From contig DAOVQG010000007.1 of NCBI GenBank assembly GCA_030628805.1, positions 1-35,368 of the forward strand: 35,368 nucleotides of DNA. Direction: 5' to 3'. Every line of letters begins with the position of its first letter. Position 1 is the first letter of the stretch. Made by a program: the position numbers and the translations under genes. The notes beneath the pieces are model-generated. The model was not told where the DNA came from. It was given only the letters and a program-made list of their open reading frames with translations, and made no database searches. Source of the stretch: JAGMDK01 sp023128695 (GTDB lineage Bacteria; Planctomycetota; Phycisphaerae; UBA1845; Fen-1342). Positions 23,343 through 31,062 of this stretch are shown here, piece after piece.

Positions 23343-23840
23343 ATGGGCGAACGATGGGAAAACTGGCGGTGCAACGTGTGTCGGAAGAAGAGTCTGCGCC
23401 GCGTCAAACAGCCGTTTGAATACGAAGTGAGTCACGATGGGCGTCCGCCGGTGAAGATCCGGATTCCTGATCTCGAAGTCATCGCTTGCACGAATCCGGA
23501 TTGTCACCCTGAGCATCCCGACGACACGATTATCGAGAATGAGGCAACGGCTTGGCGTATCACGGTAGAAACCTACCGCCAGCTTGGCCTGCTGACGCCG
23601 GACGAGATTCGGCGGGAGCGCGAGCGACTTGGGCTTTCGCAGCAGGAACTTCAGGAGTTGCTTGGTCTGGGGGGCAATTCGTTATCGCACTGGGAGAATG
23701 GGCGTGTGTATCAAGCCCGGAGTACGGATACATTGCTGCGGATCATCTTCAACGTTCCGGCTGCCGCCGAGTATCTGAGGCGTGACCGAGAGCGCGGAAT
23801 TGCATCACCCGCTGAGCCGCGAGCTATTCGGCGGGCATGA
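23343..23840 (+). CDS. MqsA-like zinc-finger HTH regulator (orphan antitoxin type)
   Basis: A 165-residue protein with an N-terminal YgiT/MqsA-like zinc site (C10-x2-C13 and C49-x4-C54) and a C-terminal XRE-type helix-turn-helix at about 93-145. The latter is LLTPDEIRRERERLGLSQQELQELL followed by NSLSHWENGRVYQARSTDTLLRII. In MqsRA-type systems such a protein neutralises a toxin and represses its own promoter. No toxin gene is adjacent on either side (ftsW upstream, about 200 bp empty downstream), so here it is an orphan or a stand-alone regulator. ATG 23343 is favoured because the promoter and operator lie within the longer open frame from 23187. Confidence 0.82.
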   Translation: MGERWENWRCNVCRKKSLRRVKQPFEYEVSHDGRPPVKIRIPDLEVIACTNPDCHPEHPDDTIIENEATAWRITVETYRQLGLLTPDEIRRERERLGLSQQELQELLGLGGNSLSHWENGRVYQARSTDTLLRIIFNVPAAAEYLRRDRERGIASPAEPRAIRRA

Positions 23841-24038
23841 GGGACGTTCATGGGGGGGAACATCGACGGTGAGCAGAGAATGTGCAGTTCATCCGTCGGG
23901 AGTGCTTGCCCCGGAAGCGTGGTTTGCCCTAAGCTGATAGTGGAGAGAATGCCCGGCCGAGCAATTCGTGGCGGCCCATATCAGCAGTTAAGGCAGGTCA
24001 CTTCTTCATGGCCGGCCGCGTGAGCTAGAGGTGTATAT

Positions 24039-25175
24039 ATGAGCGAGATGCCGCAGTCGATTATTCCACTCCTGGAGAAGATGGAACACTTGGAGGCCAG
24101 TGACCTGCATCTCAAGACCGGGGTGCCGCCGGCCTATCGCATCGCCGGCGAACTCCGGCGAACCACCCTGCCGACGTTCCTGGTCAACGAGCGCGACATC
24201 GAACGGCTGATGGACCCGCTCATCCCCCCCAAACGCAAACACATCTTCGAGGAGAAGGGCGGGTTGGATTTCGCGTACCATCTGCCCAACGGCGACCGCT
24301 TCCGCGTCAACATCATGCGCTCCTGCGATCAGATGCACGCCGCGATCCGCCGGGTCAAGGGCGTGATCCCGGGCTTCGAGGAGTTGCACCTGCCGCCGAT
24401 TTACCGCAAGCTCGCGGAAGAGACGTTTGAGGGTCTGGTCATCGTGTGCGGGGTGACCGGCTGCGGGAAAAGCACGACCCAGGCCGCGATGATCGATCAC
24501 ATCAACGAGCAGCGGGCCGACAACATCATCAGCATCGAGGACCCGATCGAATATACCTTTCGCCCCAAGCGGGCCTACGTCAGCCAGCGCGAGATCGGTC
24601 TCGACGTGCACACCTTCGCCGACGCCCTGCGCGGGGCCGTGCGGCAGGACCCGGACGTGGTCTTCATCGGGGAGATGCGGGACCGGGAGACGCTGATGGC
24701 CGCGTTGCAGGCGGCGGAGACCGGGCACTTGGTGTTCTGCACCCTGCACACGGCCGACACGATGCAGGCCCTGGGCCGCATCCTCGAGTTCTTCCCGCCC
24801 GACCAGCACGCCTTTATCCGCAGCTCGTTGGCCAACAGCCTCAAGGCGATCTGCGCCCAGCGGCTGATCCCGGCGATCGACGAGAAGATCTCGCGCGTGC
24901 CGGCCACCGAGGTGCTGCTGGGCGAAGGGATCGTCAAAGAAAAAATCCGCGAGGCCGAGGACACGGACCTGCCCGAAATTATCGCCGGCAGCAAAGAGAG
25001 CGGGATGCGGAATTTCACCATGTCGCTCGCCGAGCTGATCGAAAAGGGGTACATCTACATCGACATCGCGATGGAATTCGCGCCGAACCGCGAAGCCCTC
25101 AAGGGCCTGCTCCAGGGGATCAAGACCTCGGCCCAGACGCTGGTCCACCGCGTCAAGCGGGGCGGGGGGGGATAA
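24039..25175 (+). CDS. PilT/PilU-type twitching motility ATPase
   Basis: A 378-residue secretion-superfamily ATPase. In the family it forms a cytoplasmic hexamer that powers type IV pilus retraction. The N-terminal PAS-like domain contains EASDLHLKTGVPPAYRIAGEL. The core contains Walker A GVTGCGKST (Lys144), the Asp box IISIEDPIEY, Walker B DPDVVFIGEMRD (Glu212), and the His box TGHLVFCTLHTADT. GAGGTG precedes ATG 24039. No other pilus gene is in the window, so PilT versus PilU cannot be decided. The C-terminus ends in a poly-Gly stretch encoded by a G run. Confidence 0.93.
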   Translation: MSEMPQSIIPLLEKMEHLEASDLHLKTGVPPAYRIAGELRRTTLPTFLVNERDIERLMDPLIPPKRKHIFEEKGGLDFAYHLPNGDRFRVNIMRSCDQMHAAIRRVKGVIPGFEELHLPPIYRKLAEETFEGLVIVCGVTGCGKSTTQAAMIDHINEQRADNIISIEDPIEYTFRPKRAYVSQREIGLDVHTFADALRGAVRQDPDVVFIGEMRDRETLMAALQAAETGHLVFCTLHTADTMQALGRILEFFPPDQHAFIRSSLANSLKAICAQRLIPAIDEKISRVPATEVLLGEGIVKEKIREAEDTDLPEIIAGSKESGMRNFTMSLAELIEKGYIYIDIAMEFAPNREALKGLLQGIKTSAQTLVHRVKRGGGG

Positions 25176-25193
25176 CCGCCGCGGGCACCTGTC

Positions 25194-25234
25194 ATTCCGA
25201 CCGAGCGACGCTTTTTGCGTCGCGACCGAGGAAT
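25194..25234. repeat. Extragenic palindrome, cattccgaccgag type
   Basis: Inner perfect stem gcgacgc-ttttt-gcgtcgc (25205-25223), with outer attcc / ggaat arms. It lies 20 bp after the PilT-type gene and could slow transcription, but the T run is in the loop rather than after the stem. Confidence 0.75.
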
Positions 25235-25285
25235 CTAGCCGCGAGTGTCTTGCACCTTCTTCCGGGGGTGAGCGTCAACATAGTG

Positions 25286-25348
25286 GGTGGGGCGGGCCTC
25301 CGTGCCCGCCAGTACGGTCCGCTGGCGGCCGCGGAGGGCCGCCCCACC
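25286..25348. repeat. 63-bp dispersed palindrome, second copy
   Basis: Nearly identical to 7621-7683 (one or two changes in 63 bp), same orientation, also followed by ggttt. It fills part of the 326-bp gap between the PilT-type gene and the transporter gene, which otherwise shows no gene. Confidence 0.9.
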
Positions 25349-25501
25349 GGTTTACCCACTTTCCTGACGCCCACCCTTGTTCCGGGGTCGAGGTCCGACC
25401 GTCTTCCGTTTTAACGTCAAAGCTGCTACGGTAGCTGTCTGGCGGGCTGCCTCCGCGGCTTGTGCAGCCGACAGACAACGCGCTAACCCCCTGGAGAGGC
25501 C

Positions 25502-28057
25502 ATGTCGAACAATATCGCTTCCGATGGCAGTGGCACTGTAGAAGTGCCACACCATAAGAAAGCCTTCACCCACGCCTACTGGATGCTCAACTCCATCGAG
25601 ATGTTCGAGCGCTTGGCGTACTTCGGCATCCGGGCCGTCGTCCCGCTCTACATCATGCAGGCCACCGAGCCCGGCGGGCTGCACCTGTCACCCGTCACCA
25701 AGGGCTGGATCTACATGTGGTGGGCGATTTTCCAGTCGTTCTTGCCGATCGTCACCGGCGGCTTCGCCGACCGCTACGGCTACAAACGCGTCCTCTTCTT
25801 CGCGATCTCCGCCAACGTCGCCGGCTATGTCATGATGGCCAACCTGCATAGTTACTACGGCTTCTTCGCCAGCATCCTCGTGTTGGCAACCGGGACGGCG
25901 TTTTTCAAACCAGCCTTGCAGGGCTCCCTGGCCCAGAACCTGACCAAGGAGAACTCCTCGCTCGGCTGGGGCGTCTTCTATTGGGTCGTCAATATCGGGG
26001 CCTTCGCCGCCCCGTTCGTCTCCACCGCGATCCTGGGCAAGCCGCATGATTTGGAGGGTTGGCAGACCCTCTTCTACGCCTGTGCCGGCTTTACGGCGTG
26101 TAATCTGCTCCTGCTGCTGACCTTCAAGGACGTGCCGTCCGGGGCCTCCAAAACCGAATCGCCAGGGGCAGTGCTCAAACGCACGATCGTCAACATCTGG
26201 GACGCTCGACTGATCACCTGGCTGCTGATCATGTCGTGCTTCTGGCTGATGATGTACCAACTCTGGGATTTACATCCGAACTTCATCACCGACTGGGTCG
26301 ATAGTGAGCCGATCGCCAATCACGCGCCGGAGATTTGGCAGGAATACGGCGACCGCGGGATGAAGCAGGTCCCCCAACAGATTCTGCTCAATCTCAACGC
26401 GGGTTTGATTATCCTCCTGATCGTGCCGCTCTCGTGGGCGGTCCGCAAGATGCGCACGCTGAGCGCCATGCTGGTCGGCATGTCGGTGGCGACGCTGGGC
26501 GTGCTGATCGCCGGCTGTTCTCAGAGCGGCTGGATTCTGCTGCTCGGCATCGTGTTCTTCTCGCTCGGCGAAATGTGGACCGGCCCGAAGAAAAACGAGT
26601 ATCTCGGGCTCATCGCTCCACCCGGCAAGAAGGGACTCTACCTGGGTTACGTCAATATCCCCATCGGCATCGGCGTGGGCATCGGCTCGTACCTGGGCGG
26701 CTGGGTCTACGACAATTACGGCGAGAAGGCCAGCCTGGCGCTGAAGTACATGGGCACGGACTCGGCCCTGGTCGCCCGCGCGGCCCAATGTGCCGACTGG
26801 AGCGATGCGCTCGATAAAATTCCGGGATTGATCGGGATCGAACGCAATCAGGCCTTCGAGCGCGTCCAGGAGCACCTCGAGCAAGATGAGGAAACAACGG
26901 CGGATAAGCTCCGAACGGACTTTCAGTATGACAAAGGTCAGCTCACAAACTTGGGATACCGATATCTGGCGTTTTGTCCCGAACATAAGGATGCTGTCAA
27001 AGCCGGGCTTGCAAAGGAACTGCGCCACCTGGCAGACGATCGCTGTTTTGCAGCCGCGGAGCTCGACGCAGAGTCCATGGAGGCGCGCGAGGCCCTGTTG
27101 TCGGAAGCCAAGGAGTTGCGTCGGCAGGCTGATCAGGTCGAGGCGGGGCAAATCCCGCTCGAAGGGGATTTAATCAGCAGGTACGGGCACAAGATGCCGA
27201 AGTGGGTCGGCAAGAAGCGGCTGGAAGTGCTTGATATTGTGCGTGAGACTGTCAATCGGGATCGCCCGGAGAACGAGCACAAAGACAATGCGACGATCGC
27301 CCGCATGCTCTGGGTGCGTTTCGGGGACCAGCCCGTCGTGCTCAACAATCTCGCCCTCGAATACTTCGCCCAGGACACCGATCGCCTGCACGATAAGGTC
27401 GCCAAGTTGACCTTCGACGACCCGGTGAAAGATATCGAGGAAAGGATCGGGATCGGGCGTACCAAGGCCTTCGCGGCGCTCAGTGCGGCGATGGGCGCCA
27501 CCGAAGAGGAAGTCAAACGGAAAATCAAAGAGGATGGGTGTGCCGGGGTGTACGATTACCTGGCCGGCCTCGAACATCGGCGGTTCATCGCGGTGGCCCA
27601 GCGAGACTGGACCAAGGATGTCTCGTTGTTGGAAGCGATGATCGAGTCCGATGCCGCGGCCAAGGCGGTTGTTGAGGAGCAGGTCTGGGAAAAAGGCCTG
27701 TGGGAACGTCTGCTCGGTTCTGTCAAATCGCTCTTCGGTTCTAAGCCGAAAGAGGAAAACATGTACCAGCGATTGACGACTAAGCAGGAGTTGATCCAAA
27801 AGGCACTGGATGTAAAGGACTGGACGAAGACGCCGATGCATGCAGCCCAACTCTTCCAGATGAACCCGTTCGAGGCTCAGGCGCTGGCCGCGGCCGAGGT
27901 CAACGAAGCCCCGAAGGAAGCGACGACGTTACTCTGGAACAAGTACCATCCCAACCGCGGCGTCTGGCTGCCGTTCGTGGCGATCGGTATCGTGGCTACT
28001 ATCGCGCTGGGCATCTTCGGGCAGATGGCCAAGCGCTGGAAGGATATGAACGCATGA
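25502..28057 (+). CDS. POT/PTR-family transporter with a large insertion before the last helix
   Basis: An 851-residue MFS protein of the proton-dependent oligopeptide transporter family. The signature E33-x2-E36-R37-x2-Y40-F-G is present in helix 1, and FADRYGYKRVLF and GTAFFKPALQGSLAQNL are family-typical. Hydrophobic helices run to about residue 405 (GIGVGIGSYLGGWVYDNYG). About 410 mostly charged, helical, soluble residues follow, and a final helix (GVWLPFVAIGIVATIALGIF) closes the protein at 820-840. Ordinary POT proteins are 450-600 residues, so the insertion is unusual; I recognise no domain in it. Substrate would be di/tripeptides or related solutes. ATG 25502 has GGAGAGG just upstream. 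Confidence 0.88.
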   Translation: MSNNIASDGSGTVEVPHHKKAFTHAYWMLNSIEMFERLAYFGIRAVVPLYIMQATEPGGLHLSPVTKGWIYMWWAIFQSFLPIVTGGFADRYGYKRVLFFAISANVAGYVMMANLHSYYGFFASILVLATGTAFFKPALQGSLAQNLTKENSSLGWGVFYWVVNIGAFAAPFVSTAILGKPHDLEGWQTLFYACAGFTACNLLLLLTFKDVPSGASKTESPGAVLKRTIVNIWDARLITWLLIMSCFWLMMYQLWDLHPNFITDWVDSEPIANHAPEIWQEYGDRGMKQVPQQILLNLNAGLIILLIVPLSWAVRKMRTLSAMLVGMSVATLGVLIAGCSQSGWILLLGIVFFSLGEMWTGPKKNEYLGLIAPPGKKGLYLGYVNIPIGIGVGIGSYLGGWVYDNYGEKASLALKYMGTDSALVARAAQCADWSDALDKIPGLIGIERNQAFERVQEHLEQDEETTADKLRTDFQYDKGQLTNLGYRYLAFCPEHKDAVKAGLAKELRHLADDRCFAAAELDAESMEAREALLSEAKELRRQADQVEAGQIPLEGDLISRYGHKMPKWVGKKRLEVLDIVRETVNRDRPENEHKDNATIARMLWVRFGDQPVVLNNLALEYFAQDTDRLHDKVAKLTFDDPVKDIEERIGIGRTKAFAALSAAMGATEEEVKRKIKEDGCAGVYDYLAGLEHRRFIAVAQRDWTKDVSLLEAMIESDAAAKAVVEEQVWEKGLWERLLGSVKSLFGSKPKEENMYQRLTTKQELIQKALDVKDWTKTPMHAAQLFQMNPFEAQALAAAEVNEAPKEATTLLWNKYHPNRGVWLPFVAIGIVATIALGIFGQMAKRWKDMNA

Positions 28058-28413
28058 TCTAGTATCCCTTCAACTTCAATAAATGGTAGGGTGCCCCATC
28101 GCTTTGTGCGTGTTTAGCGTGAAAGCAGTCCCGGAGGGACGAAAGATGTTAGCCCAGGGCGTGAGCCCTGGGTACGTAGGTAGTCTTTCATCGTTAAGCC
28201 CCGGAGGGGCGACAGAATCGTTCGTCATGACAGAGTCTATGTGTCGCCCCTGCGGGGCGGAATGCCGCTGGCCACGCGGGACGGGATGGTGGTGATCCTG
28301 CGGGGCGAGATGGTGACACACCGCCGATTCTGTCATGGACCCCTGGATTCCGGGTGCAGGACAAATGCGGCGGTCGGAATGACAGACAGGGCCGCCGACA
28401 GCGGCGAGGCCAA
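28058..28413. repeat. Gene-free region with three palindromes
   Basis: Between the transporter and the sugar transferase. Hairpins: cccagggc-gtga-gccctggg (28153-28172, GNRA-like loop), gcccc-gga-ggggc (28198-28210) and cgcccc-tgc-ggggcg (28245-28259). No convincing open frame. Confidence 0.8.
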
Positions 28414-29085
28414 TCACGAGGGCCGCCCAGCGTCTCTGGCACTCCGCCGCTCATGTCTCTGGGAGTATCGCACTTCATAGATGTCACCGCGTCGCAAGAT
28501 GCCGCGAACCGTTTGCCAGATGATGCTCAAGTCGGTCCACAGACTGATGGACTCGACGTACCTCACATCCCACTCGAGTTTCTTCTCGAGCGTCAGGCTG
28601 GCACGTCCGCGCATCTGTGCGAAACCGGTCAGCCCGGGCTTCACCAGCAGCCGGCGGCGTTGCCGGGCGTTCCATTCCGCCATTTGTTGCAGGTACAATG
28701 GCCGCGGGCCTACCAGCGACATCTCGCCCCGCACCACGTTAATCAGTTGCGGCAGTTCGTCCAGGCTGGTTTCCCGCAGCCAGCGCCCGACCGGAGTGAT
28801 CCGCGGGTCGTCGCCGCTTTGCGGCGAGTCGCCGAACGGATCGGCGTCCACCCGCATCGTGCGAAATTTAAGCAGGGAAAAGGGCCTCCCATTTCGGCCG
28901 GCCCGAATTTGCCTGAACAGGGCCGGGTGGCCGTCCCGCCGAACCAACCAGGCCAAGATCAGCAGCAGGGGGGCGGCCGCGACCAGCGCCAGCAGCGCCA
29001 AGTACCAATCTAGCGCGCTCTTGAACCACAGATACGACGGCGGGGCGTGGCACTGCACGGGTGAATTGTTCTCTTCGACTGGCAT
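28414..29085 (-). CDS. Bacterial sugar transferase (monotopic phosphoglycosyl transferase)
   Basis: A 223-residue protein of the WcaJ/PglC core family, which transfers a sugar phosphate from a nucleotide sugar to undecaprenyl phosphate at the start of exopolysaccharide or glycan assembly. A hydrophobic re-entrant helix occupies about 27-48 (LALLALVAAAPLLLILAWL). It is followed by FRQIRAGRNGRPFSLLKFRTM, the catalytic-region motif LRETSLDELPQLINVVRGEMSLVGPRP, and KPGLTGFAQMRGR. Only the short PGT core is present, without the extra helices of WcaJ. It stands alone: no other glycan genes are adjacent. ATG 29085 is preceded by a GGGGG tract. Confidence 0.9.
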   Translation of the reverse strand: MPVEENNSPVQCHAPPSYLWFKSALDWYLALLALVAAAPLLLILAWLVRRDGHPALFRQIRAGRNGRPFSLLKFRTMRVDADPFGDSPQSGDDPRITPVGRWLRETSLDELPQLINVVRGEMSLVGPRPLYLQQMAEWNARQRRRLLVKPGLTGFAQMRGRASLTLEKKLEWDVRYVESISLWTDLSIIWQTVRGILRRGDIYEVRYSQRHERRSARDAGRPS

Positions 29086-29293
29086 CGCCCCCGCAGTCTA
29101 ACGGCATTTGGTCTCGCAACGTAATCCGGGGCTCCGGGGCGAAATGCCGCTGGCTGGGCTGTCTGGCGGGGGCCGGTCCTTTTTTCAACGAACTGATCGA
29201 TATGTCTTCAGCAGTTTCACGGTTATTGGGCTTGCAAGGAACGCGGCAAGGGTATAATAAGGCTCCAACGACAGGCTTCGACCGGTCGGCGAC

Positions 29294-29365
29294 GCGGGTG
29301 TAGCTCAGTGGTAGAGCTTCACGTTGCCAACGTGAATGTCGTGGGTTCAAATCCCATCACCCGCT
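29294..29365 (+). tRNA. tRNA-Gly, anticodon GCC
   Basis: 72-nt cloverleaf: acceptor gcgggtg / cacccgc, D-arm with agctcagtggtagagc, anticodon stem-loop ttcacgttGCCaacgtgaa, T-arm tgggttcaaatccca, discriminator T. CCA is not encoded. A recombinase gene follows 115 bp downstream, a usual arrangement for integrated elements. Confidence 0.95.
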
Positions 29366-29479
29366 TTCTCGTAAAGCACGCCGAACGCTCAATTTAGCGT
29401 ACCTGTCCGGCGTAGGGCAGTGCGGCTCAAAGCCAAGAACGGGAGTAGCACTACTCCCGAAGGCTTAGGAGACCGCACC

Positions 29480-30022
29480 ATGCCAGCGAAAAGCTCATCC
29501 ATCCCGAAACTTCGCCATCATAGAGCCAGCGGTCAGGCCGCCGTCGTGCTCGGTGGGAAATGGCACTATTTCGGCACCTACGGCACACCTCAGGTCGATG
29601 AGCGTTACAGCCGTATCATCGCGAACGGGCTCGCGAACGAGCGGTGGGCACCCGACATGCCAGAATTATCCATCAGCGAGTTGGTGCTCGCGTATTGGCG
29701 GTACACCTCTGTCCGATACGTCCACGAAAACGGCAAGCCAAGAAAGGAACTCGCTGCAATCCGTGCTGCGCTGCGTCCAGTCAAGCGACTGTTCGGTTCC
29801 ATCCGGGTGGAGGACTTCGGGCCGCGGGCGCTGATCGCGGTTCAACGCGAGCTTGTCCAAAACGGTTACTGCCGCACGATTGTAAACGACCACGTGCGCC
29901 GCGTCCGGCGCATGTTCCGATGGGCGACCGCGCAGGAGTTGATCCCGCCCAGCGTTTATCACGGTCTGCAAGCGGTCGACGGCTTGCGGGCAGGCGAATC
30001 TAGTCCGAAGTTCCGGGAGTAG
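29480..30022 (+). pseudogene. Truncated tyrosine recombinase (integrase) next to tRNA-Gly
   Basis: 180 residues from ATG 29480 (AGGAG about 9 nt upstream). They cover an N-terminal arm (HHRASGQAAVVLGGKWHYFGTYGT) and the SAM-like core-binding domain (ISELVLAYWRYT... and YCRTIVNDHVRRVRRMFRWATAQELIP). The frame then ends a few codons after GLRAGE. Complete relatives are about 400 residues with the catalytic R...H-x-x-R...Y domain, which is entirely absent here. Sequence after 30030 belongs to IS remnants. It cannot recombine by itself; it marks an old integration event at the tRNA. Confidence 0.82.
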
Positions 30023-30082
30023 GCAACACGTAACTCCGGCCGGGTGCCGAGGTTGTGGTTCTGAAGGGGGGCCGAGGACTGA

Positions 30083-30615
30083 CTACACGCCCAGAAGTTT
30101 GGAAGACGCGGGCGTGCATTGGCGTGGGCTGGGTGTCTTGCGCGAAAGTCTTGCCCGACGGATCGGCCAGGAGCCGGCAACGGTTGCGGCAGAGTGTACC
30201 AAGGTCCTCCAGAAGAGTGCTGAAACTGTGCGCCCCGAGGCCGTCGCGGTTATGTCCGTGCCGCGCCAAGGGGCAGGTGCGGCCCTCGTAGTAACTGCTG
30301 CTGACGTCATAGAACACCTGGGCCCCTTCGCCAAGATGCCGAGCAGCCGGCGTCGTGGTGTGCCACAGCCTGGTGCTGGCCAGCTTCGAGCAGCCGTGCA
30401 GCAGGCGCTCGGCGATCATCGCCAGGACCAGTTGCTCTCCCCGCAGGGCCGGCTTGATGATCTCGATGATCTCCGGCGGCAGGTGGGTCAGGTTGGCGAG
30501 AGTTCGTTTGCGGACCCTCTTGCCTTCGCGATAGGATTGCCGCAACAAGATGGTGGGGTGCGAACCTCGGTTTGGAACAGCCTCTATGTGTATGACTACA
30601 GTATACCCCATAATC
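30083..30615 (-). pseudogene. IS1634-type transposase remnant with internal deletion
   Basis: From the right: VPNRGSHPTILLRQSYREGKRVRKRTLANLTHLPPEIIE, the usual N-terminal opening of this group. Next come SKLASTRLWHTTTP and YDVSSSYYEGRTCPLARHGHNRDG (catalytic-core region), then EDLGTLCRNRCRLL and a C-terminal PTPMHARVFQLLGV only if one frameshift near 30110 is corrected. A full-length member has about 550 residues, so several hundred are missing in the middle. Family assignment is from remembered patterns. Confidence 0.72.
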
Positions 30616-30655
30616 ACGCTTTGTCAATAGTGCGCTATGGAATCCTCTCGCCTTT

Positions 30656-31062
30656 ATCCATGACTACGTTTTGAAGGGCAACCAGATGGCCTGTGTTCAG
30701 CGGCAGCACCGCGGGGCGCTGGGCAAGACCGAGAACTGCGTGGTCAGCGTGCACTTGGGCTACGCGGCCGGCGAGCACGCCGGTGGAGGTATTGCTGTTG
30801 GTGGCGTTCAGTCGCTGGCGAATCGAGCGGATGTTTGAGGACAGCAAAGGCGAGTTAGGGTTGGACCATTTTGAGGTTCGCCGGTATCGCTCGTTGTGTC
30901 GGCATTTGTTGCTGACGTGCGTGAGTCATTTGTTCCTGGCGGAGTTCTGCCAGCGTCAAAAAAAACGGCGCGGGACTGACGCTGCGTCAAGTGTGGACGG
31001 CGACGCGGGGGTTGGTGGGCATCTGGTATCGGGGTGGCCGGTGTTCGTTGACGGAGCACTAG
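30656..31062 (+). pseudogene. IS701-type transposase remnant with deletion and frameshift
   Basis: Plus-strand pieces: YVLKGNQMACVQRQHRGALGKTENCVVSVHLGYAAGEHA (about 30664-30780), a large deletion, then LVAFSRWRIERMFEDSKGELGLDHFEVRRYRSLCRHLLL in another frame. After a run of eight A at 30958-30965 the frame shifts again to LTLRQVWTATRGLVGIWYRGG and TAG at 31060-31062. The stop overlaps, on the other strand, the stop codon of the octaheme cytochrome gene (shared CTAG). Confidence 0.75.

Noticed and set aside
30955..30970. Programmed slippage on the run of eight A in the IS701-type transposase
   Set aside because: The element also carries a large internal deletion and another frame change, so ordinary decay explains the shift.
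29340..31062. Partial repeat of the tRNA-Gly 3' end as a right attachment site
   Set aside because: I looked for the tgggttcaaatccca block downstream within the window and did not see a second copy.
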